NCBI RefSeq assembly: GCF_042186555.1 | Contig: NC_133332.1 | Span: 126,203,875 to 126,267,874, forward strand | DNA: 64,000 nucleotides | Direction: 5' to 3' | Origin: Aquarana catesbeiana | Taxonomy: Eukaryota; Chordata; Amphibia; Anura; Ranidae | Shown: piece by piece, positions 33,637 through 44,628 of the stretch | Layout of the letters: the number at the start of each line of letters is the position of its first letter | Numbering within the stretch: the stretch's first letter is position 1 | Position numbers and translations under genes: made by a program | The notes under the pieces: generated by a model | Databases searched by the model: none | What the model was told of the DNA's origin: nothing | The model's input: the letters and a program-made list of their open reading frames with translations, nothing else

Positions 33637-35290
33637 TTTCTCCCCCATCAAAAGTCGACCAAAAAGGTCCCAGACCACCAACTGGTCTGGACATGCGTTA
33701 GTTGGGCAGAGTGAACTCACACAGTCAGTCCGTATGATCTCCATTCTTGGCGGCAAGGAATAAGTATCATCAATAGGTGTGGGGCAGAGGTCCGGCTGCC
33801 AGCATGTCAGCTGGGTGGTTTTTTTATCATTCCATGGCTCAGTCTGTTGCTGGGCAGAGGGGCTGACTACCCCGGCTCCCTGGAACACTGCAGTTGTTAC
33901 TGGTGCTGGGCAGAGGTTGGTAACTCTCTGCCCTGTTGCCAGCACTTCTGCTGGGGACCCCACATAATCCACTCTGGCTAACTGTGAGGGAGGGAAGACA
34001 GTTTCCGCCACTCTGGCTGACTGCTGGGGAGAGAGGACGACAACCCCCTCTGCCTTCTCCTCCTGGATCTTGATCTGCTGCTGGGGAGTGACCACCACCT
34101 CCTCACCTTGGGTCTCCGAAACTGCGGTGGGTGTGGGGCAGAGTCTTGGACCCTCTGTCCAGTTGTCAGAGCTTCAGCTGGAGAAATTTGTTGTAACTCC
34201 ACCGATGCTGCTGGCTGGAAATCCCATGTCCCCGTCACTGTTGTGGGAGAAAGGCCGGCTGCCTCTTTTCTCAGGAAGCCTGAAGCTGCTGTTGGTGCTT
34301 GGCAGAGCACAGTGATGTTCTGCCCTGATGCCAGCTGTTCTGCTGGGAAGTAAACTGAAAAGTTGGTGGCCTTACAAAACTCCTCCAGGGTCACAGATTG
34401 TTGCAGGCAGGAGGTCAGCAGCGCTATGCCTGGATGCGCGGTCTTCTGCTGTAGGCTCACTGGGTTGTTTCTCCTCAGCAGACAAGTCTATTAAATCTTG
34501 TTTGGGGATAAAGGTTCACCATCTCTTCTCCCTGAAACCCAGGAGGGGTTACAGGTGCTGGGCAGAGAATAGCAGAGCTCAGCCCTGTTAGCACTTCAGT
34601 TGGAATTTCAGTAAATGTTACATCCTTCAATGAAAAGTCAACTCCATGCTTTCTGTAATCTGTGGCTGGAGAGGGTGGATGACCACCTCTTCTCCCGAGT
34701 CTTTGAACTGCTGCTAGGGAGTGACTGCCAGCTTCTCACCCTGGGCCTCTGAAACTGCCATGGGTGTGGGACAGAGGTCTTAGACCCTCTGTTCGGTTGT
34801 CAGCACTTTCGCTTTGGGGACGACAGCAATCTCTGGAGTTTCCACTGATGATTCTGGGGCATGCTGCTGAACATGTTTGAGCAGTTACCTGTATTCCCTT
34901 TCCAGGAGCTGTTATTTCCTTAGCATATTCCAGATCAGGTTTAAGCTCTGAGACCCCTACAAGACTGAGCACAGCCTCTCTGTATTCTTGCAGGTGCTCA
35001 AGGGTATGTTCCCCTTCATCACCAAAAAACATTTGTAAGGCTCTCCCACAGCAATCCAGGGCCACCAAAGTCATATCCCTCCGGAGAGCATTCTGTTGTC
35101 TCTCCTAAATATTCCTGCTCTGCGTGCCGTTGCAGAGCCCAATATCGATTGTCCATCTCCATCTCCTGCTGGACCAGCCTGTCCAACTCACTCACCCCAT
35201 TGCTCCTAAGGGCCCCTCTCCCAGGAATGCCATCCGCAATTCCCGTTGGTCATTGACCTGTTGCTCTGGGGTTGAAAAGCACTTACCCTG
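33532..35290 (-). pseudogene. Gag-like interior ORF fragments
   Basis: Three minus-strand frames together cover the interior: 34736-35074 plus an upstream piece containing EMEMDNRYWALQRHAEQEYL, 33978-34460, and 33532-34098. They are rich in Gln, Pro and Thr and repeat a loose LxTGQRVTxLCPAP module (ATGQRVTNLCPAPV, ASGQNITVLCQAPT, TTGQRVQDSAPHP). I recognise no standard gag, zinc knuckle or protease. Frame changes between the pieces suggest decay. It could be a structural protein peculiar to this element family. Confidence 0.5.
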
Positions 35291-35531
35291 GTGTATACCA
35301 GCGACTTGGAGGGCTCCCATTTAGAGCCCTACCTGAATCTGCTGCCTGAGCTCCAGGTATTTATCCGCAGACACAGTCCTGGAGTATGCTGAAAGGATGG
35401 ACTGCAGCAGCCCCAGTAACTCTGATGTCAGGTCCAAATCTCTGCTGGGGTGACTGAAGTCTAATATCCTGATCTTGGATCCCAGTGGAGGTTTGGATGT
35501 CCTAGGAAGCATTCCACTGCTGCCAACCAAA

Positions 35532-36592
35532 TATGACAAAATCCTGACACCGTGACTGGGTATCTCTGCCAAGACTTTGCTTCCCAAACTCTGGAACACG
35601 AGATCAGTGAATCTGGCTATAGGTACCCCAAGAACTAGGCAACACCAGTTTTGGAGTAAACCAGAATAAGAACTGTTTATTTGAACAAGAATACAGGCTT
35701 TTATACACTTGAGGAGGAGGTCAATCACCACTTTAACAATTATCCAAATATTTACCCAAAACATCACACAATGGTTTAGCTAACGGGGTACAGCTGACTA
35801 ATGGCTAATCCCATCACAGAGGATCCTTAATTAGCCATCTGGGTGACCTGGGTGAGTGCCCACCCAGACTATTACTATTCAGAGATTTCATTCCAGGTCA
35901 GACTTGCTGTCACCGAGCTCCTGAGTACAATACACATACATAAAGGGTGAACAGCATATCGAGATTTTCTACTGCAAGCCATCCAGACAGACCCTGCTTG
36001 TGACTCCCCCCGGTACAAAGGCTTTTGGAGGGGACTGAATGTAGCCTCTTGCCTACCGACTATGGTCATTATATTATTATTCAAGATCAGAGGGCCCTGC
36101 TCGCTTGAATGTAAGCTCTAGCAAGCAGGGCCCTCGGATTCCACTTGTACCAAATTGTAATGTAACGTCTGCCATCATTTTGTTAAGCGCTGCACCAACT
36201 GTTGGCACTATATAAATCCTGTATATCCTGTATAATAATAATTATGAGTATAAACACATTCAGACAATAGCAGGAGACCTACTTACAATAAAACACATTA
36301 TGGGCAGGGGGGCCCATACAGGTTGCTTGCTGACATCAGCATCTTTTAGTCTCACGGTCTGAAGCAGTCATTTTTTTAGGTAATTGGGCCTTAATTACCT
36401 ACCCCGGGCCTAGAGTCCCAGAGTCTGGGAGTAATGTTCCTTTGGATTCAAGTCCATTTCTCCCCAAGGGTCCCCTAGGCATATACCTCACAAAGAGTAG
36501 TGTTCCCTTAAATGCCAGGGCCCATAGTCAGTAGGCAAGAAGCTAGCATTCAGTCCCCTCCAAAAGCCTCTGTCCCAGGTGAGTCTATCACA
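35532..36592 (-). repeat. 5' LTR with 300-bp internal insertion
   Basis: It matches the 3' LTR except for an insert between CAATACACA (ending about 35936) and GAGTATAAACAC (about 36246). The insert is an inverted copy of the LTR edge plus flank, followed by a SINE-like repeat. Confidence 0.75.
36071..36245 (+). repeat. SINE-like repeat with ATA tail
   Basis: Ends GGCACTATATAAATCCTGTA followed by TAATAATAATTA, a layout typical of a common frog short repeat. GGGCCCTGCT/AGCAGGGCCC forms a hairpin near its start. Confidence 0.55.
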
Positions 36593-36949
36593 AGCAGGGT
36601 CTGTCCGGATGGCTTGCAGTAGAAAATCTGGATATGCCATTCACCCTTACATACAAGTAAAAATAATAATAAAAATAACATACCCTATTTATACTAACAA
36701 AGCATACTGGATGCCTATACCAGGCTGCAATTTAAAACCACCAACAAGCATTGCATTTACAGTCTCAATAAGGCATGACAAACGTTCTGTTCTTAGTTGT
36801 TAATTCAGTAGCCCATATTTTGTATTTCTAGAACTCTCTAGCAACACTGTAGATAAGGGAGATTCAGCTATAGCTAATAGCCCATTGTGTTGTGATTAGG
36901 GGTTTAACTTTTTTTTTTTTTAATCTAAACTTCTGCTTTAACCACTTAC
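36593..36949. other. LTR flank and intron
   Basis: 36593-36655 is the flank whose inverted copy sits in the 5' LTR. The remainder is unassigned, with a poly-T at 36908-36921. Confidence 0.5.
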
Positions 36950-37131
36950 CTGTCTTCTACTGCAGTAGCTCCAAGTAAGTGCATATCATCTTCTATGTCA
37001 TCAAACACTCTGGCCAGTTTCTCTTCTCTCTCCAGCAAAGCCATTTTTGCCTCATTTAGCTGCTTATTAATTTTGTCATACTCCTCTTGAGTGAATTCTT
37101 TAAATGCCACACACAGGGTACGGTATCCAAC
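36950..37131 (-). CDS. ATP11C: ATP11C exon: end of N domain
   Basis: A 182-bp exon with acceptor CTCTAG and donor GTAAGT. It reads VGYRTLCVAFKEFTQEEYDK in phase 0, a helical charged segment (INKQLNEAKMALLEREEKLA), then DDIEDDMHLLGATAVED, and ends in phase 2. GYRTLC.A and GATA.ED are conserved P4-ATPase motifs at the N-to-P domain hinge. No frame damage. It is preceded by a 20.8-kb intron packed with mobile elements. Confidence 0.95.
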
Positions 37132-37438
37132 CTAGAGGAAAAAAAAAAAAAAGGGGGGGGTTGGGGTTTTAGCGAGTAATCCTTCACTGGAACGTGACCA
37201 CGTCAAGATTTTTGCCTGGAAGCATTTCAGGGATTCCTGGCAGCATCCCCTATGCAATCAGACTGAACCTAACCACTCCAGATTTAGGCATTCCTAACAC
37301 CATGGTCTCCCTAAGTAATTTCTGGTGTTCTGTACACTGACTCTTCATCTATTCACAACAAGCATTTTCTCTCAAAAGTTACTGCAAGCTTCCTGCAGTT
37401 ACTGTCCCCCCCCCCCTTTCTATTTGTGCTCTGTAGAG
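37132..37438. other. Intron sequence, nothing recognised
   Basis: A and G runs next to the exon (37139-37162), then unassigned sequence. Confidence 0.45.
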
Positions 37439-38034
37439 TAGGGGTGTCCAACCTTTTGACCTTCCTGGACCACACTGAAAGAAAGGCCCACACATAAAAT
37501 ACACTAACCATAAGGATAGCTGATGGGCAGAAAAGGTTGGGCAGAACAGAAGTTAGCAATCACTGATATAGTACCTATATCTGAGTAGTAAAACTTACTT
37601 TTATAATAAAAAATTTTACAAAAAAAAATGAAGAGGGCAACATAAAACAGGTGCGATATGTGACACTGTTTTTGAGAAATTAACGCATCAATATCTGGTT
37701 CAATAGATGGAATAGCAATTTTCAAGCTGCTCATATTTTGGTTCCAATTTTGCCCTTCGTGTGCTTCTCCCTTAAAATGTAAGGATATATAGGTTGCTGC
37801 CGAAAAATGATAACGTGAATAAGGAGTGATTGGGAAGAGTGGGATATTTGTCTTTGGTAAGATAAAATGTATAAAAGTGCAGTAAAGAGACACTGTGAAT
37901 TTTTTTTTCCGCCCACGTGTTCGCTAAGTGTAAGTGCATTTTTACAAAAAAAAAAAAAATCAACATTTTAAGGTTTATGAGTTTACGTTGGGCCACATTC
38001 ACAGCTGTCATGGGCTGTAGGTTGGACACCCCTG
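37439..38034. mobile_element. hAT-type non-autonomous element
   Basis: TAGGGGTGTCCAACCTTTTG at the left and GGTTGGACACCCCTG at the right. The flanks CTGTAGAG (37431-37438) and GTGTAGAG (38035-38042) match at seven of eight positions, fitting an 8-bp hAT duplication. The interior is AT-rich, without a transposase. Confidence 0.8.
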
Positions 38035-38042
38035 GTGTAGAG

Positions 38043-39290
38043 TAATTAGCTTACCTATATGTACCCAACAAGAAAAATATGATTATTGTACTCACCCTAA
38101 TATTTTCCTGGAATCCATTCAGATACAAAAGAAGTCATCAACTGTCATGTTATATATCAGCCTGCAGAAGGTCACTTATATACTCATTGTATGACAGTCC
38201 ACAATAACCTCCCCTACAATTAGCACAACTTAGTTTTGCAGAAAGTAGTACCAAGAGCTTAGTCAAACACAGAGGGCTGGGACTTGCGTCTCTTAATGAA
38301 TTCAAAATAAAGGTTAAGGCAAGTACAAAAAAACGATTTTCTTTCTTGTCCACTGAGGGAAGCAAGAAGGCATCAAAATGTGGGGATGTTCAAAAGCAGT
38401 AGTCTTAGGGGTGGGTGGCAACAAACAACTAACAGGCCTAACAATCTGTGGACTGCCTACAGTTATAGAGTAACCTTAAGGACCCATGTCCGAACACCAG
38501 ATAAGGCTGCTGAGCCTCAACTCACGTGATTCCATAAGGATCAATAGGGACAAGAAGCTGCATACCTGGAATGACTGCCAGTGCAGACATTCACCTCAGA
38601 AAGACGAGAAAAAAACCCTGATGAGGACATAGGTAAAAAAAAAAAACAGCAAGATCTCCTGCCCATCTTAGATGGTAGAAACATTAACAGACTGTGACTT
38701 TGTTCTATGTTATCAGGAGACTTGTTCAGGGAATAATGCTTGGATACTGAAGGAACCACCTGTTCTGGGACCCCAAAATGTAGAACAGGGAGGGAAAGAT
38801 CCCCGATGACATGACTTTTCAGGAGGAACCTGAATCCCAACCTTCACCAACTGAATAACCAGGATGGGAATTACCTGTTCACCTTGGGTTAATAGTTTAA
38901 TCTGCTTAGAGACTTGCTACACAACAGCAGAGACAAAGCCTGAGGTGGTCTGAAAATAGACTGAAATACAGGGAGCCTCTCAGAGGATGATCCTCACACA
39001 CCATTCTCCTACAACAACTGAAAAGTGGGCAATTCCCTGGCCAATGGACAAGGAGCCAACTGTGAGGAAGCTGTAGATTATAATTCTGCAGAACCATGCT
39101 GGTTTCGAGCATCTTACAAGATCCAGCCAAATCTTTAAGCTATAGTGAACCTTCAGGAAAATGCTGTCCACTAGGGTCCACATTGACTGCTTTCTCCACA
39201 GGTTATATAAGTGTCCCACAATGGGGATGCCATACAAAGGCACTAGTAGGAAACACATAGGCGTTCAGAGACGTTTAGCAAAGCGTGTCC
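38043..39290 (-). other. Possible decayed DIRS remnant
   Basis: 38338-38480 (TTTTCTTTCTTGTCCACTGA, GGGGATGTTCAAAAGCAGTAG, CTGTGGACTGCCTACAG) follows the same order as the internal complementary region and recombinase end of the DIRS element at 48780-48935. Minus-strand ORFs up to 39258 show no secure match. The assignment is tentative. Confidence 0.35.
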
Positions 39291-39428
39291 GAAGTCATAT
39301 TTTGAAGAAAGTGTAAACTAGTCCTTAAGAGCACACTGATTGTGAGGTAATCCATATAATCATGAGGCAATAGGATTTCAGATAACAGATGTCAATAACT
39401 TAAGAAAGCACAGGACAAACATCCTCCA

Positions 39429-39911
39429 AACTGTTAGGGTTAGTTTACACTTGCTTCAAAACATGGCTTTGGACACGCTTCCTTAAAGCTCTCTGAACGC
39501 CAGTCAAAGCTCCTGCCACTAAATAGCGTGGTTAGCTTGCAGTCCTGTTTACACCTTGCTTTTGCTTGGTGCTTCGATGAGCTTTTGGTGGGGATTTAAT
39601 GAGCCTTTGTTGGGGCTTTGATGAGCCTTTGGTGGGGCTTTAAGGGAGCTCTGCCATAGATTTCTATGGAGGCTTTGAAGTACCACTAAAGTTACATGGG
39701 GTATCATTTTTTGAAGCGAAGCGGAAGAAAAGCAAAGCAAAAGCAAAGTGTAAACAGGACTGTAAGCTAACGATTTTATTTATTTATGACAGGAGGTTTG
39801 ATTAGCATTCAGAGAGCTTTAACAAAGCCTGTCTCAAGCTTTGTTTTGAAGCAAGTGTAAACTAGCTGTTAATGTGTGTTGAAGCCGAAGCAAGTGTAAA
39901 TGAGCCCTTAG
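39429..39911. repeat. Miniature element, TTTACACTTGCTTC ends
   Basis: TTAGGGTTAGTTTACACTTG at the left faces CAAGTGTAAATGAGCCCTTA at the right. The interior holds a GATGAGC(C/T)TTTGGTGGGG short tandem (39577-39640). Confidence 0.65.
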
Positions 39912-40791
39912 GGTGTGAGCTGGGGTCACCCTTTACAGTAGGATAATTCCCTCTGTGTTAAAATACCAAAAACAGCTGGCAGTCAGAGTCAAATGATCGG
40001 AGGTGAACAAAGTCACTTTAGACGGGCACAGCAGGAATGGACCAAAGATCGAAGTTCCACTTGGCTCTTCGCAAAACAGGAGCAGCAGCAAGGAGAGGTT
40101 TCATTGATGATGAATAGTGGAAATGAGTGTTGAATACGCTTAACACACTCCACCCTGCTGATCACATCAGGGCTCAGTCCCTCAGCATTAATTTCTTATG
40201 CAGTAGAGTGGCAGAGAGCAGGATATGTAAAAGCAGACAGCGATACAAATGTTAAAATAGCACAGGGTAAGTCTTCAAAGTTAGGGCAAACACTAGAGGC
40301 AATGCCAAAGGCTCTGAAATTGGAAAGTGCTTTGTGGATAAATTGTAACCAGGACAGAGTCTGGAAAGTGCCCTATGTGGAACCCAGTGGCCAAAGTTCA
40401 CTTCAAGGCTAGCCATGAAAACATCCAGTCCAGCAGGGTGCTGTCATAGCATTCTAAAATCCAAGCGGAGGATAGGCAGCTCCAGATAGCTGCATTTGTA
40501 AAGTCTAGCTCTGGAACCAAAGTATAGGGAAAACTAGATTAAAGAAAAAATGCTAACAAATAACTTTTCCAAACGGAGCTGAAATAAAGACATTTAACCT
40601 GTTAGGACACTGCTTGCAGGAGGGGCTATGCTGGACTGCCATACAATTTTTTATTTGCCAGTGTCAACTCCTCTTATGGGTGGCAATATACCCCAAAAGT
40701 TGATAACTTCCAGTTTTCCTCAATGGCCAAGAAAGACAAACATATTACAGAGCAGAAAAAAAATTCACCTGAAATATGCTATTAAAGTGGT
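39912..40791. other. Intron sequence, nothing recognised
   Basis: No repeat or coding block identified. Confidence 0.4.
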
Positions 40792-41310
40792 ATTAAACCC
40801 CAAACCAAAAATTGAATATATTGTGGCTTACCATTGGTTTTCTTTTATAGGCTTTTTTTCTACTCTGTTTTAACCTGGTAACCTGGACAGTAACACACCT
40901 CCTGTATTAGAGTGCCCGCACTCTGGATGAATGAGAACAGGGGGCACCTTTTTGGGTAGCAGAATTGTCAGTCTGGGGGGAGGGAAGTGTTAGAGGTACT
41001 AGCAGATTTAAATACACTAACAAATTGAAGCCAAATTCCAGCCACACTCTAAGCAGTTTTAGCAACAGTTTTTTTTTTCCTACTGGGATAAAGGTTTTAC
41101 ATAAATTAATAAAAGCTTATCATTGTAAGCACCCCTCTCCGTGGTAAATGGTTTTCCTCATCCCTGTAACTGCTACATCTACAGGCAAGCTTGTTCTTTT
41201 GGAAAATGACAGACTTACAGGCCAGATCACCAGGTGAAAAGAAAGCCTAAAACGAACCCCAATACAACCACCACATCTAAGAATTGGTAAGCTGCAATAC
41301 AATACCGCTA
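40792..41310. mobile_element. TTAA element related to 26970
   Basis: Begins TTAAAGTGGTATTAAACCCC. The interior shares AGATTTAAATACACTAACAA and GATAAAGGTTTTACATAAAT with 26970-27544. The right terminus is not clear. Confidence 0.55.
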
Positions 41311-42196
41311 TTACACTGAAATGTTACTCTAACAACGCAGCAGAGCAAATTGTATCAGGGTATTACTAGTCCCTGGTGACTGCATGCCTGATCTTTACAA
41401 TCCTCCTACAATGTGAAAAGCAATCAAACATACAAAAAACAGAATGAGCACAAAAAAAGTTTTTTTTATACTTTTGTGTGTTCAAAATACAAGGAAATAC
41501 AGGAAACATAGCAATTTTATATGGTCTATATTTTTGTCTTTCTTTCACAATCTGTTTAATTAGAATCATTTTTATTAAAATGTCAAAACAGGTAGAACCT
41601 TTATTGCTTCATAGCAATTAAATAGATACCATAAGCATCCCTATATATCATTTTTAAGTGCAGATCTGAATTTGATTGGTTGATTAGGCTCCACAAACAG
41701 TTCTGAGAAAAGGAAGACCTCTTGTGTGAACAGGGATAAGCATGGATCCTGACAAATGTTTTTCTCTATATGACAGAGATGATAAATACAGCTGGTTTTG
41801 ATCCACATGGGAGCATCTATAACAGCAGCATTCACTAAAAGCTGAATGTCTACAATTACAACTATCAATACTACATTCATTTCCCATAGAGTAACACAGA
41901 TTCTAACAAAAAAGGTCAACTTTTTGTACCTAAATGGTTTGTGCTGCTCCAATTAGTTTACGCATTCAGATTTTGTCAGAATAAATAGCGGCAATGGACA
42001 ATACAAACAGCTCTTATGTTTAGATAAAGTAGGCTATCAATTAGCAGGATGCTGGAGTGGAATGGGATGGCAGGTTGCTACTAGCAGCCAATTCAATTTT
42101 AACTGCCAATTCCTAGTGTAGCTTAGAAAAGAAAGATATCTAGTTGTAATGGACAACAATTGCACTTTTCCTTTCTTCACTTTAACTTGTCCTGCT
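41311..42196. other. Intron sequence, nothing recognised
   Basis: AT-rich, no family recognised. ORFs at 41641-41952 show no conserved protein. Confidence 0.45.
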
Positions 42197-42541
42197 TTAA
42201 AGCGGTAGTAAACCCGCTGACACTTTTTTGTTTTTTTATAGCCCTGTAAGGCAAAGGGCATAATGAGCTAGTATGCACCGCATACTAGCTCATTATGAAA
42301 TACTTACCTTAGAACGCGGCGTCGGTATCTCACCTGGTCCACGCCGAGGTAGCTGATATGTTGCCTCGGCGTGTCTTCTGGGTATCGCGGCTCCAGCACT
42401 TTGAGTGGCTGGAGACGTGGGAGTCTTCTTTCCGGCAAGGTTCGGCATCTGCCGGGCTTTCAGCCAAGAATCCCCTGTGCCCATTATTATGGGCTTAACT
42501 GTAGGTAAAAGTTAAAAAATTTGACTATGCAACCACTTTAA
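42197..42541. mobile_element. 345-bp TTAA-bounded element
   Basis: TTAAAGCGGTAGTAAACCCG at the left and GCAACCACTTTAA at the right. Internal stem ATGAGCTAGTATG/CATACTAGCTCAT at 42262-42296. Confidence 0.7.
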
Positions 42542-43099
42542 TGAGCGCACCAAGTCCCAGTGAACTGATTAATACCTTAGGCATAGACAGCTGCCTCCAC
42601 CGCAGTCCACTTTGTTTCTACAAATAAATTCACACATTTACTACATAAAGGCAATGTGTGAAAGCTGAATTTCATTCTCTCAAACATTGACCAATTTTAA
42701 TCCTCATGCTGTCAACATTAGTAAATAGATAGAAAAGCATATTAGATTTGATTTACTTGTTTGAAACCTTTTTTTTACATTTCCCAGTTACTTGCTGGTT
42801 TCCAGGCCTAAAAAAATAATGTCATACCTCCCAGGAGGAGGGGTTTCTCAGATAAGCACATTCTTCTGCCTGCATACCTGAGCTAAGGGCAGATGGATTC
42901 CAGAAAGTAAATGCTACATAAATTATCTCCCCTTACTCAAGATGGCCATGGCCAGAAATGCTGGGGGGGGGATGATTTTCAAAGGGATTTCTCAGCAAAA
43001 CGAAGCATGAAGACATGGATGGACGGGTGAGTTTGCTCTGAATATCAAAAATTAATTAAACAGGGGTTTTGGTGCTCATATGCAGTGTAGTTCTGCTTT
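42542..43099. other. Intron sequence left of the L1
   Basis: No coding block. CAAGATGGCCATGGCC at 42939 recalls the TTAA elements at 17211 and 19932 but is isolated. Confidence 0.4.
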
Positions 43100-43279
43100 A
43101 ATATCCATAAGCTAGGGGTGTGGCCTGACTATGGAGGAGTGAGGACGTGCATCTCCTCAGCTCCGTGTCCACCGCTGCCTCATCATCAGCACGCAGGGAC
43201 GATCTCACCCCCAAACTGCATAAAACATATCCCAGGGACAGTGGGAACTCTCCCAGCAGAAGCAACTCGAGGCTTTCTT

Positions 43280-44310
43280 CAGCGGGACCCACGGATCGGA
43301 CATGAGGCTTCCAAGATGGCGCCAACGCCAAAAGCTTCTAAGACTGCAAAGGCTGCACAGCGAGCCCCGGCCCAGGAGCAGCAACTCATGGCAACTCAGA
43401 TCCCCTCTCCGTGGTCAGCGAGTGACTCTGCCCCCCCCAGTCTCCCCAGTAAACTCGGCCTTACGTGACAGGGGCTCTGACATGGCAGACCTCTTAGGGG
43501 ATGAGGACATTTAGCGCCATATCTGGTCTTTCCCCACCCGGGAAGACCTAGAGAAATTTACCACCAGGGTGGAGAAGGCCTTTAGGAAGGACATAGCCCA
43601 GCTAAAGTCTGACACCAATCAACTGGGGCCTGGATGGAAACCTTGGAACAGAGATTTAATGAGGTCCTGCCTGCCACCTCTCTATGCTCCAGGACAAATG
43701 CAGCACCCAAGATCAGAAAATTGAGACTTTATTGTGTCAGTTGGATGACTTTGAGAACCGCAGTCGGCAGGCAAATATTCGCATTCACGGCCTGCCGGAA
43801 GCCACAGCCCCTAAAGACATTTGTCCCTACACTGGAGGATATATTCCGAGAAATCCTAGGGTTGCCTGCTACAGCGCCCATTGAGATTGATCGCGCCCAC
43901 AGGGCACTCAGGCCTCCTTTCCAAGATGTGGATAACCCTAGGAATGTCATTTGTAAACTTCACAAGTATACACCTAAGGACCGTATTACGCATAAAATGC
44001 GTGGGAAACCATACTTTGAATTTGATGGAGCGTATCCTTTCTTTTACCAGGACATTTCCAGGCGTACAGAGCACTCAGCCCCCTGCTAGAGGCGATCCAA
44101 AAGGCAGGCCTGCCTTACCACTGGAGCTTCCCCTTCTACCTCCAGGTAACCAAAGATGGCAGACAAGTTACGCTGCATAACAAGGATGACCTCCAACACT
44201 TCCTGACCTCCCTGGGGCTGGAACCAGTTGACTTTCCGGAACAGGATCACCCTCTCATTCAACTCCCTAAGCCCTGGCTTCCAGCCAAGCGCAAAAGTTG
44301 CAAGAGAGAC
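43280..44310 (+). pseudogene. L1 ORF1 (RNA-binding protein) remains
   Basis: The pieces appear in several frames. An Ala/Gln-rich N-terminus starts KMAPTPKASKTAKAAQRA. A coiled-coil part contains DDFENRSRQANIRIHGLPEA. The RRM-like and C-terminal parts contain LPATAPIEIDRAHRALRPPF, NVICKLHKYTPKDRITHKMR and FEFDGAYPFFYQDISRRT. A tail reads LEPVDFPEQDHPL. The IRIHGLP and DRAHRAL motifs are typical of vertebrate L1 ORF1p. At least two frameshifts separate the pieces. Confidence 0.85.
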
Positions 44311-44628
44311 CGTCGATGTCCGCCCTCTGCCTCTCCCCTGGGCCCAGCGTCTCCAAGAGACTGAATAGACATTCTCCTGAAATTCTCTCCCTAAATGTTT
44401 TCTTCTTTTTTCTCCCTGAGAGTGGACTTGACCCTCAGGAGCTGCCCCCCCCCCGTCTTGGGACTGGAACTACACTCCGCCACACCATGTGCCTTTAAGT
44501 GTATCCCCAGCTAAATACATGGCACTACAAGTCAAACGAATTGTGAGCTAACTTGTTGCCTTTTGGAGGTGGCCTGAGGCTTGGTTCCCTGTCTATCACA
44601 TCCCTCAGTTGCTGCCCTGGCTCTAGAC

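Larger units (their letters stand above)
32873..36592 (-). mobile_element. Non-autonomous LTR retrotransposon
   Basis: Two direct repeats, 32873-33636 and 35532-36592, share sequence through most of their length (for example GTGACTGGGTATCTC and GGCATATACCTCACAAA). On the minus strand each LTR begins TGTGATAG. The 3' copy ends CGTCACA and the 5' copy ends TGTCATA. A purine tract GATGGGGGAGAAA sits just before the 3' LTR, and TTTGGTTGGCAGCAG follows the 5' LTR as a likely primer site. The 1.9-kb interior has no RT, integrase or protease, only gag-like remains, so it needs help in trans. Target duplications are not evident. Confidence 0.8.

Noticed and set aside
36071..36245. tRNA gene
   Set aside because: The tail with TATAAATCCTGTA and ATA repeats is SINE-like, and no cloverleaf with A and B boxes could be drawn with confidence.
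32873..36592. Endogenous retrovirus
   Set aside because: No RT, integrase, protease or envelope motif in the 1.9-kb interior; it is a non-autonomous LTR element.
38980..39258. 92-residue ORF with hydrophobic stretches
   Set aside because: No family resemblance I can defend; it sits in what may be decayed DIRS sequence.
43118..43468. Independent host gene upstream of the L1
   Set aside because: The frame continues into L1 ORF1 motifs and begins at the L1 5' boundary set by the target duplication.
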